Part shown: positions 50,274 through 59,552 of the stretch, one piece after another
Numbering within the stretch: the stretch's first letter is position 1
Layout: each line of letters starts with the position of its first letter
Assembly (NCBI RefSeq): GCF_008642355.1
Contig: NZ_CP029193.1
Location: 3,620,001-3,684,000, forward strand
DNA length: 64,000 bases
Source of the DNA: Streptomyces venezuelae
Lineage (GTDB): Bacteria; Actinomycetota; Actinomycetes; Streptomycetales; Streptomycetaceae
Direction of reading: 5' to 3'
Program-made: the position numbers and the translations under genes
The notes under the pieces: generated by a model
What the model was told of the DNA's origin: nothing
The model's database searches: none
Seen by the model: the letters and a program-made list of their open reading frames with translations, nothing else

Positions 50274-53200
50274 TCAGTCGAACCAGCGGTCCCGCGCCAG
50301 CTCCTCCGTGCGGGACGGGTCCTCCAGGAGCGCCGCCACCTCGAAGCGGCGCGGCCACTGGCCCGCCGCCCAGGCGAGGCCCGCCGCGACGCCCTCCAGC
50401 GTCGCCGCGTGCACCACCCCGTCCGGCGTGCGGCGCCAGTCCAGCTCCACGCCCCCGGCGACCAGCTCGTCGTACTCGACGTACGTCTCCGGGGTCCCGT
50501 CACCCAACAGGATCCGCACCGAGTCGGGGACGTCGTGTTCGACACCCTCCCCCGACGGCTCCACGGCCGCCGTCTCACTGAGCCGGCGCACCTGGAACAG
50601 CTCCGCGAGGTCCGCCGCCCGGCCCGGCTGCACCGGCAGCAGCGGCACCCCGCCCGCCAGCGGCAGCAGGTCGGGGGCGTCGGCGACCACCGCGTCCGCC
50701 GCGTCGACCACCACGACCTCGCCGTCCACCACCGCGCGCACCTCGTCCGGGAGCGTCACCTGCTCCGGGTCGAGGTCGGCCAGCGCCCCGTACAGGGCGT
50801 GGAGCTGCGCCGCCGAAACGGTCCGCTCCGGGTCCGCGAGCCGGTCGAGCAGCTCGGCCGCGCCGCCCGGCTCGGCCAGCAGGGCGCTCACGGACGTCCG
50901 TACGCCCAGCGCCCGCAGCACCTGCTCGTCCTCGAACCCGGACGCGTCCGCCGCGTCGTACAGCCCGACGAGCAGCGGATCGCCGCCCTCCGCCCGCAGC
51001 CCGGCGGGCCTGCGGCCACCGAGGACCGGGTGTCCGCGCAGCCACCACGCCGTGTACGAACGGACCGCCTCGGTCGTCCCGTCCGGCAGCAGCACCCGCA
51101 ACGGCTGCGTCAGCGCGTCCCGCAGCGGCGGACGCGACAGCATCGCGAGAGCCTGCGGCCAGCAGTCGTCGTCGACCAGGTCGAGGTCCCGCACGGCGAC
51201 GATCTCCGTCGCCACCGGCGGCACCGGCGTGTCGGGCAGCCGGTCGAGGACGTCCTCGCACCACACGTCCACGGCGTCCAGCAGACCCGCGTCGTCCGGC
51301 TCCGGGAAGTCCCCGTCGCGGGGCTCCAGTTCATCGGGGTCGAGGACGACGTCCGTCGCGCGTACGAGAGCGAACCCGGCGAGCACACCGCACGCGGCGA
51401 GCGGCTGCTCGCCCCACCGGTCGGCCAGCTCCTGGTCGGCGAGGGCCAGTTCGTCGTCCCGCATGACCCGCGCGAAGTCGCTGCCGGGCAGCACGAGTTC
51501 ACCGGCCGGCGCGAGCTCGCCGTCCTCGTCGGGCAGCGCGAGAGCGGCCAGCCAGGGCTCGTCGCCGGGGGCGAGGTTCGCGTCCCGTACGAGCGCGAGC
51601 ACGACGTCCGCCAGCTCCTCCGCGTCCAGCGCCTCCTCGTCCCACGTGTCGTCGTCGAGCGACGCGGCGACCGCCGCACGGACCTGCGGCGTCGTGAGGA
51701 CGGCGCGGGGAGTGGCGGGCAGCGCGCCCAGCTTCTCCAACAAGGGGTGGGCGGCATCCGGGTGGGCGATCTTCAGGCCGAGCCGGGCGAGGACGGCGGG
51801 GTCCGCGGCGTCACCGCCCCCGTGCCCGGCGTCCCCGGGGGCGGGGAGGAGGACCTGCCGGGGCCCGATGGTGGTGCGCGCGGCACGCCCACGGGAATCG
51901 GCCTCGGACTCCGCCCCGTCCTCGTAACCGTGCCGCGGAGGCGTCGGCCCGCCCGCCAGCGGCACCGGAAGTCCCGACAGCCGGTCCGGGTCGACCCCGG
52001 CGAGCGTGTCGTACAGCCGCCGCCACCAGCCCGGCTCCCGCTCCAGACCCGCGAGCCGGTCCACCGCCTCCGTCAGCGCGATCCGCGCCACGCCCAGCGT
52101 GCGCAGCTCCGCGCGGCGCTCCAGACCCGCGGGCAGCAGGCACGGCAGCACCTCGGCGAGGACACGGACCGTCTCGGCACCGGCACCCTCGACGACCTCG
52201 GCATCACGCGGCCGCAGCGCCTCGGGAAGCTCGTCCTCGTCACCCTCCGCGCGGGGAAGGGCCGGGGGCAGGAAGGCGGTGCGGGGCAGCCGGTCCAGGA
52301 TGCCCTGGCGCAGCGCGCCGTCCAGTTCGCTCTTGCCGAGCGGCCCCGGCACGAGGGAGATGATGCCCTCGGTGACCGGCCGCCAGTCGGCGAGCAGTTC
52401 GACGTACGCGTCCACGGCCCGCTCCACCAGGAAGTCGGTGAGCGGCCCCGGGGCGGCGTGCCGCCGGGCGGTGTCCAGCGGGAACGAGGCGATGAGCAGC
52501 GCCGGTACGCCCAGGGGCTCGTCGCTCGGCGTCGGCGCGTGCAGGACGGGGCTGGTGACCGGCCGTTCCGGGGCGCCGTCGGCGTCCGTGGGCACCGCCC
52601 ACGTGACCGACCAGTGCGGACGCAGCCGCTCCTCGACGGGCCGGTCCTTCAGGAGGTCGGCCTCGATGGGCCCCTGCCTGCTGACGGTGCGCCAGCGGGT
52701 CGTGCCGTCGCGGCTGTCCTCGATGACGGTGTACGGGGCCTCGGTACGGCGGCGCAGCGTGCGCGTCGTCCCGTCCGAGGTCTCGATGGTGACCTCCGCG
52801 AGGCCCGGCAGGGCGAGGAGCAGCGCGTCGTCGACGCCGTCGAGCAGCCGCGTCACGAGGTCCTGCGCGGCGGCGTCGCGCAGCGGCAGGATGACGACGG
52901 TGTCGTAGCCGTCGGGGGCCGAGCCCTCGGCGGCGAACGGGAGTCGGAGCAGCGGCACGTGGCCGTCGCGGCGCCGCACCTCGTCCCCGAGCCCCGGGCT
53001 GAACCGGGCGGTCTCGGCGGCCAGTTCCCGCGCCTCGGACAGCGACCAGCGGACGCCGCCGGTGCGGCCGACGACGGCGGGCTCGTCGGAGACGGCGAGC
53101 ACGGCGGCGAAGCCGACGCCGAAGCGGCCGACGGAGCCGGTGGCGGTGCCCGCCTCCTCGGGCGCCCGCTTCGCGGAGGCGCGGAGGGTGGAGAGGGACT

Positions 53201-53495
53201 CGACCCCGGTGGCGTCGAGGGGCGCGCCGCTGTTGGCGGCGGCGAGGACCCCGCCGCGCAGCGTCAACGCGAGCCTGCCCGGGACACCCGCGCGGGCGGC
53301 GGCGTCCGACGCGTTCTGCGCGAGCTCGACGACGAGGCGGTCGCGGTAGCCGCCGAGGGCGAGGTCCTCCTCGGCGTTGGCGTCCTCACGGAAGCGGGCC
53401 GGGGCCGCCGCCCACGCGTCGAGTACTCCGCGGCGGAGGCGGGCGGTGCCGAAGGGGTCCGTACCCTCGGCCGCCGGCCGCACGGTCTTGCTCAC
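50274..53495 (-). CDS. Sacsin/Hsp90-like GHKL ATPase-domain protein
   Basis: 1073 aa from a GTG at 53495 (with AGAGGAGA before it). Near the N-terminus a GHKL ATP-binding domain is clear: N-box VVELAQNASDAAARAG, G1 NSGAPLDATGVESL and G2 GSVGRFGVGFAAVL. This is the arrangement of sacsin N-terminal repeats and Hsp90. The remaining about 800 residues are acidic, Leu/Ala-rich and contain no recognised domain. Actinobacterial proteins of this kind are annotated as sacsin-like chaperones; the client is unknown. It stands alone. Confidence 0.85.
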   Translation of the reverse strand: MSKTVRPAAEGTDPFGTARLRRGVLDAWAAAPARFREDANAEEDLALGGYRDRLVVELAQNASDAAARAGVPGRLALTLRGGVLAAANSGAPLDATGVESLSTLRASAKRAPEEAGTATGSVGRFGVGFAAVLAVSDEPAVVGRTGGVRWSLSEARELAAETARFSPGLGDEVRRRDGHVPLLRLPFAAEGSAPDGYDTVVILPLRDAAAQDLVTRLLDGVDDALLLALPGLAEVTIETSDGTTRTLRRRTEAPYTVIEDSRDGTTRWRTVSRQGPIEADLLKDRPVEERLRPHWSVTWAVPTDADGAPERPVTSPVLHAPTPSDEPLGVPALLIASFPLDTARRHAAPGPLTDFLVERAVDAYVELLADWRPVTEGIISLVPGPLGKSELDGALRQGILDRLPRTAFLPPALPRAEGDEDELPEALRPRDAEVVEGAGAETVRVLAEVLPCLLPAGLERRAELRTLGVARIALTEAVDRLAGLEREPGWWRRLYDTLAGVDPDRLSGLPVPLAGGPTPPRHGYEDGAESEADSRGRAARTTIGPRQVLLPAPGDAGHGGGDAADPAVLARLGLKIAHPDAAHPLLEKLGALPATPRAVLTTPQVRAAVAASLDDDTWDEEALDAEELADVVLALVRDANLAPGDEPWLAALALPDEDGELAPAGELVLPGSDFARVMRDDELALADQELADRWGEQPLAACGVLAGFALVRATDVVLDPDELEPRDGDFPEPDDAGLLDAVDVWCEDVLDRLPDTPVPPVATEIVAVRDLDLVDDDCWPQALAMLSRPPLRDALTQPLRVLLPDGTTEAVRSYTAWWLRGHPVLGGRRPAGLRAEGGDPLLVGLYDAADASGFEDEQVLRALGVRTSVSALLAEPGGAAELLDRLADPERTVSAAQLHALYGALADLDPEQVTLPDEVRAVVDGEVVVVDAADAVVADAPDLLPLAGGVPLLPVQPGRAADLAELFQVRRLSETAAVEPSGEGVEHDVPDSVRILLGDGTPETYVEYDELVAGGVELDWRRTPDGVVHAATLEGVAAGLAWAAGQWPRRFEVAALLEDPSRTEELARDRWFD

Positions 53496-54050
53496 GGTCG
53501 ACTGTCTCCTCTGGGGGCTGGGGCATGCGTGGGTGGAACAGGGTGCCTCGGGGTGGAGCCGGGGTGCCTCGGGTGGGGCGCGGTGCCTTGCGGGCGAACG
53601 CTATCGCGTTCGGGGAGGGAGGCCGTGGGCGTGACGGGCAGGGCCCCCGGGGCATCACACGTCCTCTCGACGCTCCCTCTCCACTCGCCCTCCACTCCCC
53701 CGGCGGGCCGCCGCTCGCCGTGTCACGGCACGTCAGCCACCCACGCACCCGCCCGTTCACCCCGCATCCCGGGGCGCCCGGTCACTGCGCCGCTCCACAG
53801 GGGCACGATTGCGCAGGGCATGGAGCATGGGCTGACGGGTGGGGAAACGCCGCACAGGGGTGACGGGGCGAGAAGGCGACGCGAGACGACGAGACAAAGA
53901 GTCGACACGAGGGCGCCCGAGGAGCCGACGGTCACGTCACGGGCCTGGCGGGGCGGCGAAGCCCGGGTGCACACGCCAGGCCCACGGCGCAGGGCCCCTC
54001 CGCACCGCCGAACCGACGGCCGCCGAGGCGAGCGCCCCCGGCGACGGGGC
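53496..54050. other. Intergenic region between sacsin-like and DUF3027 genes
   Basis: 555 bp without a credible gene. CGAACGC-TATC-GCGTTCG at 53595-53612 is a perfect 7-bp hairpin about 100 bp before the sacsin-like start. The rest is GC-rich sequence with open frames in several directions but no ribosome sites. Confidence 0.6.
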
Positions 54051-54989
54051 TCAGGAGTGGCCGAGGTCCTCGCCGGGGCCCTCCGCGATGACGGAGCCCG
54101 AGTCGGCATCGGGGCGCAGCGGCAGCATGTCCACGCGGGTCTCGTCGAGGACGGGCGGCGCGGGACGCGGCGGCTTCGGCATGACCGCGGCCTCCGAGTG
54201 CCCCCCGCACCCGTACGACAGCGACACGACGTGACCGTCCGCGGGCCCGAACTCATTGCCGCAGATACCGAACGCCTGCCCGAGCGAGCCGCCGATCCGC
54301 ACGAGGAACCCACAGCTGACGCACGCCGCGGGAGCCGCCTGCGCCATCGGGGTCTTCGCGCCGTACGCCTCGTCCCAGCGGTCCGCCGCGACATGCAGCC
54401 CGTACCGCGAGAGGACCCTCGCCCGGCGCATGCCGAGCTCCTCGGCGACCGCCGCGATGGAGCCGCGGGCGGGCGGGACGGGCAGCTCGGCGGGCGGGAC
54501 CGCCGTCACCTCCGCGTCCTCCGCCTCGACGAGCTCGGCCATCTCCTGCGACACGACGGAGTTCGGCGGCGGCTCCTCCTCGCCGGAGTACCCGGGCTCG
54601 AGCCGCAGATCCTCGGCATCGGTCGGCAGCAGGTCACCGGGGCCCATGTCGCCGGGCCGGAGCCGCTCGCTCCACGGCACCCACTCGGGGGCGAGGAGCG
54701 CGTCGGGACCCGGCAGCAGCACGGTCTCGTCGAGAGTGACGACCTTCGCCCGCGAGGCACGGGCCACGGTCACGGCCCAGCGCCAGCCCCGGTAGCCGAA
54801 CTCCTTGCACTCGAACAAGTGCGTGACGACGCGGTCGCCCTCGACGACGACCTCGACATGCTCACCGACCACACCGGGCGCGGCGGCCTCCTCGGCCGCG
54901 GCACGTGCCAGGCCCACCGCCTCGGCGCAGAGGCGGTCGGGGGTACGCGGGGTGCGCGGGGTACGGCTTCGCGTTGTCGCTGCGCTCAC
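54051..54989 (-). CDS. DUF3027-like actinobacterial protein
   Basis: About 312 aa from a GTG at 54989 (with AGGAGAG before it); longer starts add arginine-rich residues. It has an N-terminal domain (VVTHLFECKEFGYRGWRWAV), an acidic central linker and a C-terminal Cys-bearing domain (CVSCGFLVRIGG; GICGNEFGPADGH; YGCGGHSE) with four or five Cys and His, suggesting a zinc site. These features match DUF3027, conserved in actinobacteria and unassigned. It is divergent from the MFS gene across the repeat array. Confidence 0.85.
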   Translation of the reverse strand: MSAATTRSRTPRTPRTPDRLCAEAVGLARAAAEEAAAPGVVGEHVEVVVEGDRVVTHLFECKEFGYRGWRWAVTVARASRAKVVTLDETVLLPGPDALLAPEWVPWSERLRPGDMGPGDLLPTDAEDLRLEPGYSGEEEPPPNSVVSQEMAELVEAEDAEVTAVPPAELPVPPARGSIAAVAEELGMRRARVLSRYGLHVAADRWDEAYGAKTPMAQAAPAACVSCGFLVRIGGSLGQAFGICGNEFGPADGHVVSLSYGCGGHSEAAVMPKPPRPAPPVLDETRVDMLPLRPDADSGSVIAEGPGEDLGHS

Positions 54990-55957
54990 AAGTATCGCTT
55001 CTCTCCTACGCCGTCTCACGAGTGCGCCCCCTTCACGCGGGGGTGCGGACGGAGCGGACCAGAGGGCCGCGTCAACGTCCGCGCCCGACGTTCCGGGGCG
55101 CACCTACGTCACCCATTCTGCGGGATGACCGAGAGGCGCGCGGCCAAGAACAACCGCCGCAGGCGCGTTACGCACGCTACCTTCTCCTGGCCCCTGGGCC
55201 TACACCGACGTACGCCACCACGCCCCGATCCGCCCCCGCACCCCCCACCCGCACCCACGGCACCGCCCCGCCGATTCCCCCCAAAACCCCGCGGCACCCG
55301 GCACCACATCCCGCCCCGTCACCGCCGCGCGACGGCGACACACGGCAACCCACCGCCCGCCCGGCGGGGCGGGGCAACCCACCGCCCACCCCACGGTGCG
55401 GGGCAAACGGGTGGGTGGGCAGGAAACCCGCCGCGAAGCGGCGAAGCACGCCCGCCCGGCGGTGCAGGGCAACCGACCCCACCCCGCCGCGAAGCGGCAA
55501 CCCACCGCCCGCCCGGCGGGGCGGGGCAACCCACCGCCCACCGCACGGTGCGGGGCAACCCACCGCCCACCGCACGGTGCGGGGCAAACGGGTGGGTGGG
55601 CGGGAAACCCGCCGCGAAGCGGCGAAGCACCCCCGCCCGGCGGTGCAGGGAAACCACCCCCACCCCACCGCGGAGCGGCGAAGCACGCCCGCCGCACGGT
55701 GCAGGGCAACCCACCGCCCACCCCACGGTGCAGGGCAAACGGGTGGGTGGGCGGGAAACCCGCCGCGAAGCGGCGAAGCACCCCGGCCCGGCGGTGCAGG
55801 GCAACCACCCCCACCCCGCCGCGGAGCGGCGAAGCACGCCCGCCGCACGGTGCGGGGCAACCGGCCCACCCCCGCCGCGGAGCGGCGGAGAGACGGCGCC
55901 ACGGGCTCACAGCCAGTATCCGTACTAGTGGCGCCCCCAACAGGGCACTATGACGGG
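54990..55957. other. Gene-free divergent region holding the palindrome/G4 repeat array
   Basis: 968 bp between divergent DUF3027 and MFS genes. The first 320 bp look like ordinary promoter sequence. From about 55326 on, the DNA is built of short palindromes and G-rich motifs. Open frames exist on both strands, but repeats with few stop codons explain them. Confidence 0.7.
55326..55900. repeat. Array of GC palindromes with three G-quadruplex motifs
   Basis: About 575 bp. Three long units begin near 55393, 55571 and 55723. Each has a G4 motif: 55401-55419, 55582-55604 and 55733-55755, the last two reading GGGTGGGTGGGCGGG. Then follow AAACC, a perfect hairpin CGCCGC-GAA-GCGGCG (55429-55443, 55610-55624, 55761-55775), AAGCAC, a CGCCCGGCGG palindrome and TGCAGGG. 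Shorter 29-bp modules with the core GGGGCAACCCACCGCCCAC repeat at 55512, 55541 and 55570. It resembles a REP-type mobile repeat array. Confidence 0.85.
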
Positions 55958-57373
55958 GTGGCCCCCACCAGGTCGATGTCCGCAGGAACAGGAACCGTCT
56001 CGCCGGGCCCGGCGAGACGGACCGCCCGCGCGCTCGGCCGCGCCCTCCACCTGCCCTTCACCGGCACCGCCCGCGGCATCCGCAAGGCCACCCACGCCCA
56101 CGGAGCGGGCGAGTCGGGCCTCGGCAAGCTGATCGAGCTGCACGCCGTGAACGGCGCCGGTGATGTCATGATCACCGTCGCGCTCGCCTCGACCGTGTTC
56201 TTCTCGGTGCCGACGGACGAGGCCCGCGGGCGCGTCGCGCTGTACCTGGCGATCACGATGGCACCGTTCACGCTCCTCGCCCCCGTCATCGGCCCGCTCC
56301 TGGACCGCCTGCCGCACGGCCGCCGCGCCGCGATGGCGGGCGCGATGCTCGCGCGGGCGCTGCTCGCGCTCGTCCTGTCGGGCGCGGTCGTCTCGGGCAG
56401 CGTGGAGCTGTACCCGGCCGCGCTGGGCGTACTGGTCGCGTCGAAGGCGTACGGGGTGGTCAGAAGCGCGGTCGTGCCACGCCTGCTGCCACCGGGGTTC
56501 TCCCTGGTCAAGGCGAATTCGCGGGTCACGCTCGGCGGCCTGCTCGCCACGGCCGTCGCGGCGCCCATGGGTGCGGGGCTGCAGGCGGTCGGTCCGCGGT
56601 GGCCGCTCTTCGGCGCCTTCGTGATCTTCGTGTCGGGGATGTTCCTGTCGTTCTCGCTGCCGCGCAAGGTCGACTCGTCGAAGGGCGAGAGCAAGGCCCT
56701 GCTCGCCGCGGACGAGGAGCACCTGCATCTGCACGCCCGCGCCGAGGCCGCGTCCGACACGTCCCGCAAACGGCGCCTCGGGCTGCGTACGGTCGGCCCC
56801 GCCGTCACCCACGCCCTCGCCGCGAACGCGTCACTGCGCTGCCTGTCCGGCTTCCTCATCTTCTTCCTCGCCTTCCTGCTGCGGGAGCATCCGCTCGCGG
56901 GCCAGAGCGCGGCCGTGTCGCTCGGCATCGTGGGCGTGTCGGCGGGTGCGGGCAACGCGCTGGGCACGGCGGTCGGTGCCTGGCTGAAGTCGCGGGCCCC
57001 GGAGCTGATCATCGTGACGGTGGTCGGGGTGGTGCTCGGCGTGGCGATCACGTCCGCGGTGTTCTTCGGAGCGGTGGGCGTCGCCTGTCTCGGCGCGTGC
57101 GCGGGCTTCGCGCAGGCGCTCTCCAAGCTGTCCCTCGACGCGCTGCTGCAGCGGGACGTCCCGGAGCAGGTCCGCACGTCGGCGTTCGCCCGTTCCGAGA
57201 CGCTGCTCCAGATGGCCTGGGTGGTCGGCGGCGGCATCGGCATCGCGCTGCCCCTGATCGGGACGCTGGGGCTCTCGGTGGCCGCGGGAATCGTCGCGGT
57301 GGGCTGGCTGTCGACCGTACGGGGCCTGCTCACATCGTCCCGCCGGACGGGTCCCCGCCCCCGGGTCCTCTGA
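55958..57373 (+). CDS. MFS-fold integral membrane protein
   Basis: 471 aa from a GTG at 55958; an ATG at 55976 would remove six residues, and the much longer frame upstream is only repeat read-through. About twelve helices (VMITVALASTVFFSV, MAPFTLLAPVIGPLLDRLP, LRCLSGFLIFFLAFLLREHP). The central loop is long and basic. It begins a rightward group MFS-DUF2771-mqnB-mqnD. The substrate is unknown; a link to menaquinone biosynthesis is only positional. Confidence 0.88.
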   Translation: MAPTRSMSAGTGTVSPGPARRTARALGRALHLPFTGTARGIRKATHAHGAGESGLGKLIELHAVNGAGDVMITVALASTVFFSVPTDEARGRVALYLAITMAPFTLLAPVIGPLLDRLPHGRRAAMAGAMLARALLALVLSGAVVSGSVELYPAALGVLVASKAYGVVRSAVVPRLLPPGFSLVKANSRVTLGGLLATAVAAPMGAGLQAVGPRWPLFGAFVIFVSGMFLSFSLPRKVDSSKGESKALLAADEEHLHLHARAEAASDTSRKRRLGLRTVGPAVTHALAANASLRCLSGFLIFFLAFLLREHPLAGQSAAVSLGIVGVSAGAGNALGTAVGAWLKSRAPELIIVTVVGVVLGVAITSAVFFGAVGVACLGACAGFAQALSKLSLDALLQRDVPEQVRTSAFARSETLLQMAWVVGGGIGIALPLIGTLGLSVAAGIVAVGWLSTVRGLLTSSRRTGPRPRVL

Positions 57374-57437
57374 CCCCGCCCCACCGCGAACGGCACGCCC
57401 ATGCCCCCCGCGTAACAGCACCCCCCGGCGCGCCCGA

Positions 57438-57443
57438 TAGCCT
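57438..57443 (+). promoter_or_regulatory. -10 box of a probable leaderless DUF2771 transcript
   Basis: TAGCCT ends 6 nt (TCGGCC) before the ATG at 57450, with no ribosome site between. This suggests that DUF2771-mqnB-mqnD has its own promoter separate from the MFS gene. Confidence 0.5.
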
Positions 57444-57449
57444 TCGGCC

Positions 57450-57959
57450 ATGACCTCCCTGCTCCGCGGCGGAGCCGCGAATGTGAACAGCGCGGCGCGC
57501 CGCCGCCGCACCGCGGCCGCTCTTGGCGCCGTCTCCGCCGGACTCCTCGTCCTCTCGGCCTGCGACAAGCCGACGCCGCTCGCCACCGTCACCGTCGGCA
57601 GCAACTCGGTGAACACCGAGGCCTCCTGCTACAACGACGGCAAGGAGCTGGAGGAGGCACAGATCAAGTCCTGCCTCCAGGACAAGGACGTCAAGTCCGT
57701 GAAGATCGACCCGGACGAGAAGGTCCGCTTCGGTGTCGACCCGGAGATGGCCGAGAAGGGCTGGACGCTGCTGATGAACGGTCAGCCGCTGACCGAGGCC
57801 AGCAAGAAGACGTACGTCGTCATCCCGGGCAGCGTCTTCTTCAACCAGCAGTACGGCGGTGGCGGCAAGAAGTCGACCGTCAGCCTCCTCGAGGGCGGCA
57901 AGGGCTCGGAGTCCAAGGCGACGGGCCTGTGGTCGTTCAAGTTCGAGAAGGACTCCTGA
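57450..57959 (+). CDS. DUF2771-like lipoprotein
   Basis: 169 aa. Basic start, hydrophobic helix and lipobox LSAC with C38. The mature domain resembles DUF2771 (SVNTEASCYNDGKELEEAQI; FGVDPEMAEKGWTLLMNGQP; FFNQQYGGGG). It has two further Cys that may form a disulfide. Function unknown. Its stop lies 2 nt before the mqnB start, so the genes are probably co-transcribed. Confidence 0.87.
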   Translation: MTSLLRGGAANVNSAARRRRTAAALGAVSAGLLVLSACDKPTPLATVTVGSNSVNTEASCYNDGKELEEAQIKSCLQDKDVKSVKIDPDEKVRFGVDPEMAEKGWTLLMNGQPLTEASKKTYVVIPGSVFFNQQYGGGGKKSTVSLLEGGKGSESKATGLWSFKFEKDS

Positions 57960-57960
57960 C

Positions 57961-58656
57961 CTGACCCCGCACGCCGCGTCCGCCCCGCGCGTTCTCGTCG
58001 CCACCGCCGTCCCGGCCGAACGGGACGCGGTGGCCGGAGCGCTGACAGGGGCGGCGACCGGGCCGTCGGTCGACGTCCTCGCCGTCGGCGTCGGCCCCGC
58101 CGCCGCAGCGGCGGGCACGGCGACCGCCCTCGCCCGTGGCGCCGCCGAAGGGCGGCCCTACACCCTCGTCGTCTCGGCCGGGATCGGCGGCGGCTTCCAG
58201 CCCGACGCCCCCGTCGGGTCCCTCGTCGTCGCCGACGAGATCACCGTCGCCGACCTGGGCGCAGAGACCCCCGAAGGGTTCACACCCGTCACCGGCCTGG
58301 GCTTCGGCGCCGTCACCCACCGTCCGCCGCCCTCCCTCGTACGGGAGCTGGCCGACGCCTGCGGTGCCGCGACCGGCGCCGTCCTCACCGTCTCCACCGT
58401 GACCGGCTCCGCCGGGCGCGCCGCCGCCCTGCGGCTGCGGCACCCCCGCGCCCTCGCCGAGGCGATGGAGGGTTTCGGCGTCGCCGAGGCCGCCGTCCTG
58501 CACGGTCTGCCCGTCCTGGAGGTCCGCGCCGTCTCCAATCCCGTCGGTCCACGCGACCGTGCGGCCTGGCGGATCGGCGACGCGCTGTCCGCGCTGAGCG
58601 ACGCGTTCGGGAAGTTCACGCCGGTACTGAGGAGTTGCACCACACATGACCGATAG
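57961..58656 (+). CDS. mqnB: Futalosine hydrolase, with probable CTG start
   Basis: About 231 aa of nucleosidase fold: RVLVATAVPAERDAV, VDVLAVGVGPAAAAAGTATA, TLVVSAGIGGGFQPDAPVGS and AEAMEGFGVAEAAVLHG. It cleaves futalosine to dehypoxanthine futalosine in the mqn route to menaquinone. No ATG, GTG or TTG stands at the correct place: the frame upstream is open only to a GTG 100 nt inside the DUF2771 gene, and the next GTG (58030) would cut the first strand. A CTG at 57961 has AAGGA 8 nt before it, so CTG is likely the start. It overlaps mqnD by 11 nt. Confidence 0.9.
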   Translation: MTPHAASAPRVLVATAVPAERDAVAGALTGAATGPSVDVLAVGVGPAAAAAGTATALARGAAEGRPYTLVVSAGIGGGFQPDAPVGSLVVADEITVADLGAETPEGFTPVTGLGFGAVTHRPPPSLVRELADACGAATGAVLTVSTVTGSAGRAAALRLRHPRALAEAMEGFGVAEAAVLHGLPVLEVRAVSNPVGPRDRAAWRIGDALSALSDAFGKFTPVLRSCTTHDR

Positions 58657-59542
58657 CCCCGCCGGCGCCCAGACCCCCGCCGCTCCCCTGCGCATCGCGT
58701 ACTCGCCCTGCCCCAACGACACGTTCGTCTTCGACGCGTGGGCGCACGGCCGGGTGCCGGGCGCGCCCGCCCTCGACGTCACGTTCGCCGACATCGACAT
58801 CACGAACGGCATCGCGGAGCGCGCCGCGTCCGCTTCCGAGACGTCCGACCTGGACGTCCTGAAGGTGTCGTACGCCGTGCTGCCGTACGTCCTCGACACG
58901 TACGCGCTGCTGCCCTGCGGCGGCGCCCTCGGGCGCGGCTGCGGGCCGCTGGTGCTGACGCGTGAGCCCGGGGTGGACCTGACCGGCAAGACGGTCGCCG
59001 TGCCGAGCGAGAAGTCGACGGCGTACCTGCTCTTCCGCCTCTGGGCCGCGGACACGCTGTCCGGCGGTGTCGGCGAGATCGTGGTGCTGCCCTTCGACCA
59101 GATCATGCCCGCGGTGCGCGACGGCAGGGTCGACGCGGGCCTGGTCATCCACGAGGCGCGCTTCACGTACCGGAACTACGGCCTGCACTGCCTCGCCGAC
59201 ATGGGCGAGCACTGGGAGTCCACGACGGGCCTGCCGATCCCGCTGGGCGCGATCATCGCGAAGCGGTCGCTGGGCGCGGAGCGGCTGCGCGCCCTCGCCG
59301 ACGCCGCCCGCACCTCGGTCCGGATGGCGTGGGACGACCCCGAGGCCTCGCGTCCGTACGTCCTGGAGCACGCCCAGGAGATGGACCCGGCCGTGGCGGA
59401 CCAGCACATCGGGCTGTACGTGAACGAGTTCACGGCCGACCTCGGCGAGAACGGCTACGCGGCGGTCCGCGGGCTGCTGACCCGCGCCGCGGCCGAGGGG
59501 CTCGTACCGCCCCTCGGACCGGACGCTCTGTCGTTTCCCTAG
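58646..59542 (+). CDS. mqnD: 1,4-dihydroxy-6-naphthoate synthase
   Basis: 298 aa of the periplasmic-binding-protein-like MqnD fold. Landmarks: RIAYSPCPNDTFVFDAWAHG start, SDLDVLKVSYAVLPYVLD, VAVPSEKSTAYLLFRLW, and AGLVIHEARFTYRNYGLHC. It converts the cyclic intermediate to 1,4-dihydroxy-6-naphthoate in the futalosine pathway. Start overlap with mqnB indicates coupled translation. Other mqn genes are not in the window. Confidence 0.95.
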   Translation: MTDSPAGAQTPAAPLRIAYSPCPNDTFVFDAWAHGRVPGAPALDVTFADIDITNGIAERAASASETSDLDVLKVSYAVLPYVLDTYALLPCGGALGRGCGPLVLTREPGVDLTGKTVAVPSEKSTAYLLFRLWAADTLSGGVGEIVVLPFDQIMPAVRDGRVDAGLVIHEARFTYRNYGLHCLADMGEHWESTTGLPIPLGAIIAKRSLGAERLRALADAARTSVRMAWDDPEASRPYVLEHAQEMDPAVADQHIGLYVNEFTADLGENGYAAVRGLLTRAAAEGLVPPLGPDALSFP

Positions 59543-59552
59543 CGGCTCTCGA

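Noticed and set aside
55326..55900. CRISPR array
   Set aside because: Units are unequal, spacers are not unique, and no cas genes are near. The palindromic GC modules fit REP-like repeats.
50175..55928. Rightward open frame of 1917 codons opposite the sacsin-like and DUF3027 genes
   Set aside because: Antisense shadow of GHKL and DUF3027 coding sequence ending in the repeat array; composition is Arg/Pro-rich with no domain.
55126..55928. Possible rightward gene beginning MTERRAAKNNRRRR into the repeat array
   Set aside because: No ribosome site or good promoter, and most of it is repeat-derived Pro/Arg sequence.
55177..55940. Leftward open frames of about 240 codons across the G4 array (ASPLRGGFPAHPP-type)
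   Set aside because: Repeat-driven; two frames are open at once and no start signal is visible.
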